This document shows, one piece after another, positions 21,247-31,585 of a DNA stretch of 64,000 bases. Origin of the DNA: Apostichopus japonicus (taxonomy: Eukaryota > Echinodermata > Holothuroidea > Aspidochirotida > Stichopodidae); contig NC_092579.1 in the NCBI RefSeq assembly GCF_037975245.1, positions 24,659,166-24,723,165 of the forward strand. The letters run 5' to 3'. Positions within the stretch are counted from its first letter, which is position 1; each line of letters begins with the position of its first letter. The position numbers were made by a program, and so were the translations under genes. The notes under the pieces were generated by a model, which was given only the letters and a program-made list of their open reading frames with translations, made no database searches and was not told where the DNA came from.

Positions 21247-22475
21247 TCAGGTCGTCGCCGGGCTTCTGCCTGAGCCTCGTGTTCCCCACGGGCGAGGTGG
21301 TCGGCTAGTTGTTCCTCTTGATCTGCCCCGTGGGGTTCCTCTCATGGGTGTCCTGAGGGACGTTCCTCTGCCTCCTCTGGTTGGTCTAGATTCTCTTGGG
21401 CGGTGTGGTCTTGCCCTGAATCTCTCCGAGGAGCGGAATTCCGATTTGGCTAATATCTCTCTGCGTGAGACTTCCTCCTGAAGTTTCTGTTGGAAGCTGC
21501 CAGCGAAGAGGTCGTCTCCCAAGGAGGGCAGGGCTAGCATTCTCTCCTTAGCTTCCACGGACGGCCAGCGGATGGAGGAGATGACGTTTTCCCTCCTGGC
21601 CTTGACTGAGGCCAGTCTCACAAGTGGTCCCAGGAGTAGTCAAAGTTGGCCTGCCTCGTTTCTGGACACGTAGGTATCGTCCTGTGGAAGTTGTTGGTGA
21701 TATCTCATCAGCACCTCTGCGGTCAGCATGAGAACAGAAGTAAACTTCATTCCGGAGCGTGCGGCCAGGTCGACATCAACTAGGAGCTCCTCTAGCTTCT
21801 TCTGGCTAGGATTTTTGAAGATGTGTGAGGAGGAAGAGCCCTGCTCGAACCTTAGCTTTTCTCTAGCCTCCTGCGGTATGGTTGGGCATTTGAAAAGGGT
21901 TTTCCATGCTTCGTCTGGGACTATGATGGCTCGTTCCGCTTTGGCCGGGAACGCGGTCCATCTCTTTTTGTCCGCGATAGCCTCGAACCTGTCATAACAG
22001 GAGGCGTCGACTGGAATGGTAGATTTCGGACGGGTAGAGGTCTCCCCTGTGGCTGTGAGTTTGGAAACTCGGGTCGGTTTAGCTGTCACTTCGGGAGTGT
22101 CTTCGAACCCAAGGTGCTTGCGGAAGATTTCTGCCACCCGCGTGGTTAGCTCCGGGGGTAAACTGCCTCCCGCCGTGGGAGCTTCCTCTTCCTCGAAGAT
22201 GCCTGGGAACTCCTCTTCCAGGGGGTCGAACTCCGGGGGGACGTCAGAGTTGTCCTCCAGACCCGATAGATTTACGGAGGCTATGCAGTCCAGAGTGTCC
22301 TCTCCGAGGGTGACTGCCTCCGGTTCCAGGGGGGGTTCCGGGACCGTAGTGGTCGTTGTTGCCGCTTTCTGGCTCCCGGCTTCTGTTTCTGCCTCGGCTC
22401 TCTGTTGCTCTCTCTCGAGGAGCGGCTTGAGGAGACCTGTCAATTGGGCTAGCCACGAGGGCTCTTCCTCGTGAC
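21247..22475 (-). pseudogene. DIRS gag, central and C-terminal part (copy A)
   Basis: The frame opens with LTGLLKPLLEREQQRAEAE, continues through an acidic stretch (DPLEEEFPGIFEEEE) and a conserved block DRFEAIADKKRWTAFPAKAE, then FKCPTIPQEAREKL and SSSSHIFKNPSQKKLEELL, to RNEAGQL. A single in-frame TGA at 21640 interrupts LLLLLGPL-type sequence that is uninterrupted in copy B, after which the same frame is open again to 21247. The Arg/Gly-rich tail (RPRESRPTRGGRG) could bind nucleic acid. Apart from that one stop and a frameshift before 22475, this gag is nearly readable. Confidence 0.82.
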
Positions 22476-22670
22476 GTTGTTTGTGTGGTCGATACCTCCT
22501 CTTAGCCCTTCGGTATCCATCATCAGAGGAGTCGGAAGACTGGTCTGATGCTGGCGACCATCCCCTCCTGGTACCTCGCCTGGGAGATCGGGACCGTGAT
22601 CGGGTGCGGTCCCGTCTGGCCGGATTGCGTGAGGGATTCCTTCCTCTGCTCTCTCGGTCGGGGATCCCAG

Positions 22671-23300
22671 CTAGGGATCGTGATGGCTGTGGTTCTCGGT
22701 CCCCGTCCGGGACCGGCTCTGGTTGGACAGCGACCCTCCGGCCGCTGGCTCTCTGCTGTGCGCCCTGGAAGGAGCTCGGGTTGGGCTTGTCGGTACCCGT
22801 GACACCTGCCTCTCCGGCGGGTTATTTCTCTGCGACCCAGGTTGAGAAGCCTTCTCGGGGCCGGTGAGGCCGGACTTTTTCTTGGGCACTTTTCTCTTGG
22901 CCGGAGCCTTGCCCTTGTCTTTGCCTTTCCCCTTGGTCATGACTGACCCGGACGTTGCCGGGACCGTGGGAGGCACTTTCTCTCTCTCTTTCTCTCTTTC
23001 TCTTTCTCTCTCTCCTTCTCTTTCTCTCTCTTTCCCTTTCTCTCCTTCCTCCTCGGCCCCTTCTGGGCCCCTCTCCAACACCTCTCTTTCTTCTTCCTCT
23101 CCTAACTGTGCTCGGTCTCCCGTTGTTCGGGAACCACTGAGGTTGGGGAGCAGGTCGAGTTTATCCTGAAGCTTGCTTCTCTGGCCTGCTAGCCAGGTAC
23201 CAATGTCTAGCCATTGGTTGGGGGTGAAGTTGATACACACTAGGCAGGGGTCCCTCCTCGTGCACGTACGGCACTTGGGACAGAGATCGTGCGTAACAGA
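22671..23300 (-). pseudogene. DIRS gag, N-terminal part with Cys cluster (copy A)
   Basis: It encodes CPKCRTCTRRDPCLVC followed by NQWLDIGTWLAGQRSKLQDK, then a long charged region: a run of alternating Glu/Arg (from a TCTTTC-rich tract at 22978-23060) and a Lys-rich stretch KGKGKDKGKAPAKRK, probably nucleic-acid binding or a nuclear signal. The Cys pattern C-x2-C-x2-C-T-R-R-x-P-C-x-V-C is shared with copies B and C2. The open frame extends upstream to 23372, but similarity to copy B fades past about 23300, so the true start is uncertain. A frameshift separates it from the downstream gag part. Confidence 0.75.
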
Positions 23301-23330
23301 GCACTTTGATTTAGGCAATGTAATGGAGTA

Positions 23331-25039
23331 ACAGTGATATTTTTTGCGCACCAATCTGCAGCTAAAAGACAAGATAGATGATTGACAAAATGTTCTGAAT
23401 GAAGAATGAAGTGAACATCTAATGGAAGGGGCATTTTGTAAGTTGTCTTTCCGAATTCATTATTCACTGCCAGTTTTATATTCTGCCTACAGGTAAGTGG
23501 CTAATAACAGGGTACTTCCTGTTCCTGCATGTAGCACTATTGTTAAACAATATCAATGACTGGCCTGTTAAGATCTGCAGCTAAACCTCTATAGTATTGA
23601 GCAACATGATACCCCAGGCAGCATGAGCCAGATAATTAGTTAATCCTGAACTCACTGAATCAGTAATTTTAATTAAGCCTTATAAAACAACTTTTTATCT
23701 TTTGCAACAAGGAAATCTTTGATACTCCTTCAGATGCCAACATTTTCAATTTAAAGATTGAAGTGAAGTCAAGGAGAAAATGTAATTACTAGTCAGCTAC
23801 AGTATTAAGATATTGTATATGAAGTGGTTCATTGAAACAACATTTAAACATGTAAACTTGCCAGTGAGGACATTTTCAAAAGAAATTATGTGAGTTCCTA
23901 CTCAACAATGTAGCTAACTATACCTACAATATGACTTTTTCCCCTTAAATCCCAGCAATATGTTTCCCATTTCTGCATGCAGATGAATATCCAGTACTCA
24001 AAGCTACCTTTACTTTAACCTTGCAAAAAATTCTTCAGTTGTACCACCTGCAGTTTTCACAAAGTATAGCAGTAGCCAGTAGCCACAGGTTCACGATTGT
24101 ACAATGGGTTTAACACTGAAAAAAAAAAAAATTCCTGCAACTGAAATTGGAAACACATTTATAGTATGCTTTCCATGAGATCTAAGATAAGGTAGTCTTA
24201 ATTATGAAAATGGGTGGCCTGTAGTGAATGCAATGAGGACATGCTGTTTAAATGTAAAAATACTGCTCAAGTTTGCATTACACTTTGCTGTAGAAGGAGG
24301 AGGTTAGCTCCAAGCAACAGGCAGCTTGGATATATTCAGTTCATTAGTTGATCCCCTTGCATAGCTTGGTATTTAAGTGTAGCCTATTTCCCGGTAGTAA
24401 ACTGTAATTACAGTACTGTACAGAAGCCATGAACAGCCAGGTTTCTATGTACTGTTTGAGCCTTGAGGAGATATGTTTTACGGTTTAAGTGACCATCTTG
24501 TTGTCAAACATCACTATTATGATACTACAGTCAATGATTGTGCATCTTGAACACAAACCATAAACCATGGTTTCCTTTTCATATCAATTCCTTTCACTCA
24601 TTCCCTTTCAAAGATGAGCGTAGCCTAACAAACATCACCTTCCTATAGCTTCATCATAGAGACACCCAAATTGCAGTTTTCTCTACTAAGGCTTTGTTTA
24701 TTTTCTTATCTTGAATCGGAAAATGATTTGTAAAAGAGTTACCTTTCCAATGATCAAACTCCACCCACATTCAAAGACTGTGTGCCCTGGACTTGGGGGG
24801 TTAAAGAGAGGAGACAGTCTTATCCATTTGATTAGACTTCTCTAGTCAATTGCACAATGTCATGCAATATGCTTATTGTAACCCATTTTAAAGCACTGCA
24901 GGTTTCAATAGTTCCTCCCCTTTAATAGTGACAGTTACCAATTTCCTTGAAACGAATTTGGAAAGATATGAGATAAAACTTTAAGAAAATGTAACAAACT
25001 TACAATGTATCTAATTGGTTTAGATTTGCCCCAGGACTA
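23331..25039. other. Anonymous spacer between DIRS copies A and B
   Basis: AT-rich unique-looking sequence. No coding region, terminal repeats or RNA gene recognised; one A-run near 24119-24131. Confidence 0.4.
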
Positions 25040-25244
25040 GCAATTCCAAAACTAACTGGTTTGGATATTTACGAGTGACAAGCTTACCTGTCTCCTCACA
25101 ACCATAGCACCTCGCTCTATTGTGCCTATTAAGTCAGGGTAATAACTTAACACTGAGCGCCCTCTAGAATCTTCCTAAATGTAGATGTTATTGTAATACC
25201 CCCTCCTGAGAAAATACAATCAATTGCTCTACCGCCGTTCACGC

Positions 25245-25785
25245 TATTCAGATGTTATATTTTCGGAGATTAGGGCCGGGCGTATACCCCATTATGACCG
25301 AGATTGTAAAAAAATTGCATTACAATATGATTGGTCCAATAAATTCAGTAGTGGCTGACAAAGTGTTCAAGGTACCAAATTGCAAAAGGCTCTATAGCAA
25401 TGTTCGCAGGTGGTGTCTAATTGGCGGTAAAAATGTCTCTTCAAGGATTGAAGAGAATGTACCGTCTTCACTTTCAAGTACAAGTTGAAAAAATATCGCT
25501 GGTAAAAGCGGGGATTAGGTCGGCAAAGATGATAAATTGTTTACGTTAAATTTGGAAACATGTTCATCAACGTAAACAAACAACCAACTGAGATACGCCT
25601 TGTCTGATAACTGATAGGAAACTTACAACAACAAAAAAATCTATTAGCGTACAAAGAATAATTGACCAACAGCAGCATCTGTAATTTCCAGCCAGATATA
25701 TGCAACATATTTACTCCTTTAGTATTCCTTGGCTCAAGCCTGATTGACAGGTTTATCTTGTGAATAATGGACCTGTGGATTGGTG
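25245..25785 (-). repeat. Dispersed repeat R1 (minus-strand copy)
   Basis: The reverse complement of this segment matches 10382-10905. Inside copy B it separates the truncated RT (ending near 25787) from the 3' ITR. Whether it inserted here or was captured during a deletion is unclear: I find no TSD. Confidence 0.82.
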
Positions 25786-25786
25786 T

Positions 25787-26960
25787 TGTATTGTCCGAAT
25801 TTGTGGGGTTAGTGGACTTCAGAAGGTAAAGTTGAAGTGGTCGCATGTACAACCTGCACAATCGTACCACATCGACCAAGCTGGCCATGCGCCCCAGGAC
25901 TCTGAGCCACGTCAGTGTTGGTGACTCCTGGTGCGAGATGATCTGCTGCGTGGTCGCCCTGACCGCAGTGATCCTCTCCTCTGAGGGTCGGGCAACCCTG
26001 GTGGAAAAATCCAATATCGCCCCAAGGAACTGAATCGTCTGGGTTGGAGTTGGTAGGGACTTTTTTCCGTTGGCGATCCAGCCCAGTTCTTGGAGAGTTT
26101 GTAGCGTATTGCAGACGTCTTCTGTTTCTGACTGTAAGCCCCCTACCACAAGGGACGAAATAGTTTTAGAGAATTGATTAGCAATAATTGCTCGACAATT
26201 CTTGGAAACAGCAATTAGCATTAGCAGGTTCTGCATCTTTTGCTAATCAAAAGTTATATTGATTAGCAACTGGCAATTCTTGGGTAGCAAATTGCTATGT
26301 GAACCCAGTTATTTCGTCCCTTGTACCACTAGCCAGTCGTCGAGATAGACATAGAGGGTTACTCCTATCCTTCTGAGGTAGAAGACCACAGCTCCCGCCA
26401 CTCTCATGAAAGCTCTGTGGACAGGCCGAATGGAAGTGCCCTAAACTGGTAGTACTGTTCTGCAAACCGGAACGTCAGGAACTGTCTGTGATTTTTGTGC
26501 ACCAGAATGTGAAGGTAAACAAGTTCCCGTATGTCTACGGTTGCCGCCCACATGCCCTTTCTGAGCTCGGGTAAAACTAGGTTCAAGGATTACAAGCGGA
26601 AATGTTTTGGCCTGATATATTTTGAGTTCAGGGGTTTTAGATTTAGAATGGGATGCCAGGTATAGACCTGTTTTTATGTAAGAAAGAATGAGGACCAGAA
26701 GAGCGGTTCCGTCCCTCCTGGTACCTGTTTGGCCAGCAGAGCCAAAATCTCCCCCTCTAGAGTTAGATGGGGTCTGTGGGTGTAGGCGTCTGTCTCCTCC
26801 GCCCCCGAATGGCAGGCTGGAGGAGAATTCTATTTTGTAACCATGTTGATTGTGTCCAACACCCACTTGTCCCCGACTGTGAATTCCCATTGCTGGGTGA
26901 AGTTTGCAGTTCCCCCCCCCCCGCCACCTGGCGAATTGCCGAGGTGAGGAAGGCACCCCT
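25787..26960 (-). pseudogene. DIRS reverse transcriptase (copy B), interrupted
   Basis: Pieces in order on the minus strand are NWMPSSPRQFARW-like start sequence, KGHVGGNRRHTG-frame motif A region (GMWAATVDIRE in another frame), FRALPFGLST, and VTLYVYLDDWLVV near 26335. The MITE at 26149-26323 follows immediately. Sequence then resumes with LQTLQELGWIANGKKSLPTP, QFLGAILDFS and WLRVLGRMASLVDVVRLCRL. The catalytic YLDD is retained, but several frameshifts and the insertion inactivate it. Confidence 0.8.
26149..26323. mobile_element. 175-bp MITE with 5-bp TSD, in RT copy B
   Basis: Ends are CAAGGGACGAAATA in inverted orientation, flanked by TACCA on both sides (26144-26148 and 26324-26328). Removing the insert and one TACCA restores continuity with copy A, which reads CCTACTATGAGCCAG at the homologous site. 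This confirms both boundaries and the 5-bp duplication. It carries no coding sequence; the interior repeats TTGATTAGCAA and AGCAATTGCT-type words. Confidence 0.92.
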
Positions 26961-27039
26961 AGGGCTGGGCAGTGAACGACGGTCGGGTGGAAGAGTGTTG
27001 TCTCGTCGGCTAGTAGGTGCCAGGCCTCTGCCTGTTCCT

Positions 27040-28265
27040 CTAGACTCCCAGGGACGGGTCTGGCGGTTTGCTGACCCTGGCTTCTGCCTCTCGGAGCTCC
27101 TCTGCTTGATGGTCTCCCTCCTCAGCTCGGACTGTTCTCCCTCGGGCGGCAGGGTCTCCACTTTTGTCTCCCCGCAGATCGGAATTCTGACTTCCCCAGG
27201 GTCTATCTTCCTTCAACTTCTGCTGGAAATTGCCAGCGAAGAGGACTTTCCCCTGGGATGGTAGTGGGAGCATCCTGTTCCTTGCCTGGGGGAGACAATA
27301 TTCTCTATGGGTTTTGACAGAGCGGGTAGCAACTCTCGCAAACTGGTAGTATGCGAGTCGGACCAGGGGTCCCAGTAGTAGCAGGAGCTGACCAGCTTCA
27401 TTTCTGGACACCTGGTTTTCGTCCTCTGGGAGCTGTTGGTGGTGCCTCATCAATACTTGATTGCATCAAGACGAAGGCAAACTTCATGCCTGACCAGGCC
27501 GCCATGTCTACATCCACAAGAAGTTCCTCCAACTTCCTTCGGGCTGGAGCCCTGAACACATGAGAGGATGAGGCACCTTGTTCTGCCTTAAGCTTTTCTT
27601 TGGCCTCCTGGGGAATGGTTGGGCACTTAAACAAAGCCCTCCAGGCATCGTCTGGAAACCTGACTGCCTTGTCCGCTTTGGCTGGGTAGGCAGTCCACCT
27701 TCGTTTGTTGTCGATGGCCTCAAACCTGTCATGACAGGTCGCATTGACAGGCATGGTGGTCTTTGTCTTAACGACCCCTCGGTCGTGGTCTCTTTCGGAA
27801 CCGAGCTCTCCGGAGCCTGCTGCCCACGTTCCTCTGTGGTTCTCTCTTGCTGTGATCTGGACTGAGACCATCTCTCAAGTCTGGTCACGCCAAGCTTCTT
27901 GTTAGGCGGTCTCTTCTTGGCGGGAGCCTTGCCCTTGCTCCTGCCCTTCCCTTTGGCCGTAATCATACCTGACGTTTCCCGGGCCATGGGGTGTACTCCC
28001 TCTGTCTCTCCACCTCTCTCCTTCCGCCCTCTCTGGGCCACCTTTCCCTACCTCTGTCACCACTTCTCCCTCCTCTTCCTCTCCATCTCCCGTCTCTCCT
28101 ATAGTCCCTTGTCCTGGGATACCGATGGGGTTGGAATTAAATCCAACTTGTCTTGGAGTTTATTTTGTAGGCCCATCAACCAGCTGTCTATTTCCTGGGG
28201 AAAACTTATTACAGACCAGGCAAGGGCCCCGTCTGGTGCAAGATCTACACTTCAGGCCCTCGCTG
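27040..28265 (-). pseudogene. DIRS gag (copy B)
   Basis: Near 28262-28215 the minus strand reads LKCRSCTRRGPCLVCNK, the Cys cluster. Then come KGKGRSKGKAPAKK (Lys-rich), DRFEAIDNKRRWTAYPAKAD, FKCPTIPQEAKEKL, SSSSHVFRAPARRKLEELLV and RNEAGQLLLLLGPLVRLAYY. At the position where copy A has a TGA stop, copy B has a sense codon. Overlapping open frames (28041-27508, 27871-27398, 27453-27040) show several frameshifts. Function as for copy A gag. Confidence 0.8.
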
Positions 28266-28840
28266 GTCTCAACATCGAACAGTTAATGCATTTTAGCTGG
28301 TTACGAAACATAATGAAAAACCCTGAATTAATGAAAGACTACTTCTTAAGGTTTAACAAAACAACATAAACTAACAAGAGAACGGGAGATAAACAAGGGG
28401 AGGGAAGTAAGCTAATGAGTAGAGATACATAACGTTACTTAGCAATGCACCCACTAGGGACTCACTAGGGTTGAAAAAGAACACAAGAGATAAATAGGCG
28501 ATACAGAAATAGCGAAGGAAAAGTCAAGTAAACATGCAAATGAAACATAAAAATACAACGAAATGCCTTTAGCATGGGGAAGGAATAGTGGCGGGAAAAA
28601 CTATGCAGTATGCGGAACTGCTACCCCCGCAAAAAACTAAGGGCAGAAACGCTCTACGAAAAACAGTCCCCAAAAACCCCCTCTTTCAGTAAAAAGGATA
28701 CTTATTGGGCTGTAGAAAGGCTGCAAACACTCCAAGAAACTTCTAACGATTGCAAAAAAACAAAGACGAAATTCAAGGGAAAACTTTTCCACAAGAAAAT
28801 CCAGTGACTGGGGGGGGGCGTCTGGATATAAAGGGCACAC
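28266..28840 (-). other. DIRS 5' leader of copy B
   Basis: This lies between the 5' ITR and gag. It shares CCAGCTAAAATGCATTAACT-like sequence with the leader of C2 near 12670. No gene is evident; the open frames are short. Confidence 0.5.
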
Positions 28841-29059
28841 AGTGTTAAAGTATTACCAGGACTTTATAGGCACAGTAGAATGAGGTGCTAAGGTTGTGAG
28901 GAGACAGGTAAGCAAGCTCTCCGAGGAGGGAAGTAAATGTTGTAAAATTGGGAGTTCTTTTAGATTTGCTTTAAAAGGGATAGCTGGTGGTTTTGTACAT
29001 CCTCTAATCTGTTCAAATATATTATTACATTGAATATTTACATTGTCCTTTCCATTGAT

Positions 29060-31580
29060 CAGTGTGTAAATTTAGCGGTCGTCCGAGACGACCAATTCAC
29101 CTGCCGGGCAACCAAAACTTGTCAAATCGTGAATTACTGGTTGCCGGGCGGACAACCAAAAACTTTCGAAAAGGCTGGTTAATGTTCCGTGAAACAAACG
29201 GAAAAAGACACGGAAACAAGCGTGAAACCAAAAACGTAAAATAACATTTCACATAAGAAGAAACTTATTCCAAACTCCACCTTCATCTAAATAATATAAG
29301 TAGACGTATACGCACGTTCTATTAGCCTGTGGAAGGCCAAGCCCTCACATTGACATGAACCACTCAGTTCAAGATTCATGGTATTTTCTGTTCCGTTCGT
29401 TTGTCAACAAAGGCCAATCAGAGTTCAGGTTTACCCCCACGGGCAAAGACCCCGCCCATCCATCCACACTGCTACGTGACTACCGCATGCAGCGTTGGCG
29501 TTTTTACACTAGATCTAGCTCGTTTTTAGTCTTTTCTGGGGTTCTAGAATACCTTTTTTCTAATTTTGGTAATTCTAGCATTTTTTGCCTAAAACTAGTT
29601 AAATTTACCAAAAATAGACCATTTTTCAGAATTTTTAGACCAAATTCTTACTTGGAGACCCATCCAAATTTATTTTGAGTATTTTTGCCTAATCTTTGGA
29701 ATTTCCTACCGAAAATTTTCCATATTTTTTCAAATTTTCTGGGTCAGACTATCACTCAAATCAACTGTTCAAAATCTATTTTGTGATCGGTGACCATCCA
29801 TCCTACGAATCTGTGCTAAATTGACTCGAAACAACACAAAAGTAAGGGAAACTACCATTTAGCGTTTTCTGGGGTTTTATTTTCCCAAATCTAGCGTTTT
29901 TTCGTCAACTGTCGCTGGTAACGCTGACCGCATGTACACACTATACAATAGTAAACATTTGGCCAGTACTATGATGCACTTTTTTGCATTCGTGATAAGT
30001 TTATACTCAATGCACAACGTATTCACTTGACTGTATAGAAAAAACTCAGTAGAGAAATTACCAATTGTGTACGAAAGTAAGTTGGAACACCTTTCAAATT
30101 TTAAGAGAGATCGAGCAAAAAACTTTTGAAATATTCACGCGAAACTGGCATATTGTGCTAAATGCAACTAATATCATGTAAACAAGGCTCTAGTACACCC
30201 ATTTATGAATAAACCGTAAGACCACATCTGGTGTTAAGTGGGAGGAAAAGAAAGTATTTTCTAGAATTTCCCAAAATACGGGGCAAAATAATATCCTACC
30301 ATAGTTAAGTGTATAGCAAATAGCCTAACCACCTCATCGGTTACGTAACTACAAAAATGCAACTAATTGTATATTGCGAAGTTAACGTATTCTACAAGAA
30401 CATGAAAACAATATTAATGCATTTAGTTAATCATGCCAAGTGGCCTAAACCATGTGATTACAAGGTTTACTTTCATAAAGATGGCCATAGCTACTGTAGG
30501 GGCCTTGATATCGTGCTGTTCGTGTATGGTATGGACTGTGCCTCGTGTATCATGGGGAATATATTGTTTTGTTCATGCGTAGGAGTCAGTTGGCTTGTGG
30601 TGTGTTTTACTGACCGTACTGTTACAGGGATATTTTACCTACTTTCCTGGAACGTCTAAGATAATAATTCGCATAACTTTACCGATCCTTTACTGACTGA
30701 CCTACTTACTGTAATTCTAGTCCATGAAACGTTCCTTGGAAACGTGCCAAAAAATATTAACAAACAGGTGTTAGACAGGGGAAGAGCTCACAGTTGTTTG
30801 GCAAGGTACCTGGGAAAATTCAGCACATGTAGCCTACCGTAGTATTTAAGTAGGGTTAAACACTGCAGTTGTAAATTGATGAATGTACAGTATCTAGTGC
30901 AGGCTATTCATTGTTAGGCAGTCTAGAAACGGGGCTTTGCTGAAAATTTTCATCAGTTTCGTAACAATATAAATTAAAAAAGTTGTCAGTATTTTGCATC
31001 CCCAGCTGCGAATTTTTTATCGCCAGACACGCAAAAATACCAAAAATTTCCCCTGGACCCCCATAAGGGGTTCCACCCCTTGACCCCACCAGGGAACTAA
31101 GGCAGCCCCTGGACCCCACGCCATTATGCTGACACGCTACGCATGCTTGTTGTGTTCGCTGCGCGAACTACGGCGGGAAATCGGCAGTGTGTTCGCGGGC
31201 AATTGAACAAGATTTTCCAACACTGGTTATTTATTTATTTTCAAGGGAACAGTTTATAACAAACTCAGATATTCTCTTTGAATGTCCCCTCCATATCTCT
31301 CTTTCTCTGTCCATTGTGTTAGACTAATTTGCCAAGTTCCCTCAACTTCCCTGTCTTCAATATGGGGCTCTAAGTTAGAAGATGTTGTAAATAAAGTGAT
31401 GAAGTTGAATGAAATGTATCTTCTTCTCCTTATTGGAGTACCTTTGGCCATCCCAAAAACATATAACCTACTTTACATGTTTCCACTGCAGGACGACCAA
31501 AATTTCAGCAGGACAACCAAAAATTGGTGAGCTGGTTGTCCTGGGGACAACCACTTGAAATTTCTTAAATTTATACACTG
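29060..31580. mobile_element. 2.5-kb TIR element, 5-bp TSD
   Basis: The left end CAGTGTGTAAATTTA and the right end (reverse complement CAGTGTATAAATTTA) match at 14 of 15 positions. TTGAT directly flanks both sides (29055-29059 and 31581-31585), consistent with a 5-bp TSD. Both ends then carry GGTCGTCC/GGACAACC words in opposed orientation (near 29078-29160 and 31490-31555). No transposase is recognisable, so it is non-autonomous or decayed. The hAT MITE at 29490-29926 sits inside and is therefore younger. Confidence 0.75.
29490..29926 (+). mobile_element. 437-bp hAT MITE with perfect 8-bp TSD
   Basis: Flanks are ACCGCATG on both sides (29482-29489 and 29927-29934). The left end CAGCGTTGGCGTTTTTACAC...AGATCT and TTTTCTGGGGTTCTAG match the left end of the 4-kb hAT. 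The right end (AGCGTTTTCTGGGGTTTTAT...AAATCTAGCGTTTTTT...CGCTGGTAACGCTG) matches its right end. It is an internal deletion derivative that could have been mobilised by the hAT transposase family at 4517-6451. Confidence 0.93.
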
Positions 31581-31585
31581 TTGAT

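Larger units (their letters stand above)
18849..23330 (-). mobile_element. DIRS-type retroelement copy A, best preserved
   Basis: On the minus strand: gag (about 23300-21247), RT (21193-20180), RNase H (20064-19486), then a 3' terminal repeat (18965-18849). Coding frames are long and lightly damaged. The tyrosine recombinase expected between RNase H and the 3' end is absent; a 10-bp minisatellite and about 250 bp of unrelated-looking sequence stand there instead. No 5' ITR can be found beyond 23330, so the 5' end is truncated or has been replaced. Confidence 0.85.
25040..28940 (-). mobile_element. DIRS-type retroelement copy B with both ITRs
   Basis: Terminal repeats at 25040-25165 (3') and 28840-28940 (5') are inverted copies of each other: GCTTACCTGTCTCCTCACAA and GCACCT(C/G)... 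on one side, TTGTGAGGAGACAGGTAAGC on the other, with matching GTGCCTAT(T/A)AAGTC and TTAACACTG words. Between them, on the minus strand, lie a leader, gag, RT and then repeat R1 in the place where RNase H and recombinase should be. It also contains a 175-bp MITE. It is therefore a two-ended but internally deleted copy. Confidence 0.85.

Noticed and set aside
22864-23169. Plus-strand Ser/Leu/Phe-rich frame opposite gag
   Set aside because: Shadow of the TCTTTC low-complexity tract that encodes the Glu/Arg run of gag on the other strand.
30357-30659. 100-residue plus-strand frame as a gene
   Set aside because: It lies inside the 29.06-31.58 kb TIR element, has no recognisable transposase motif and is of a length expected by chance.
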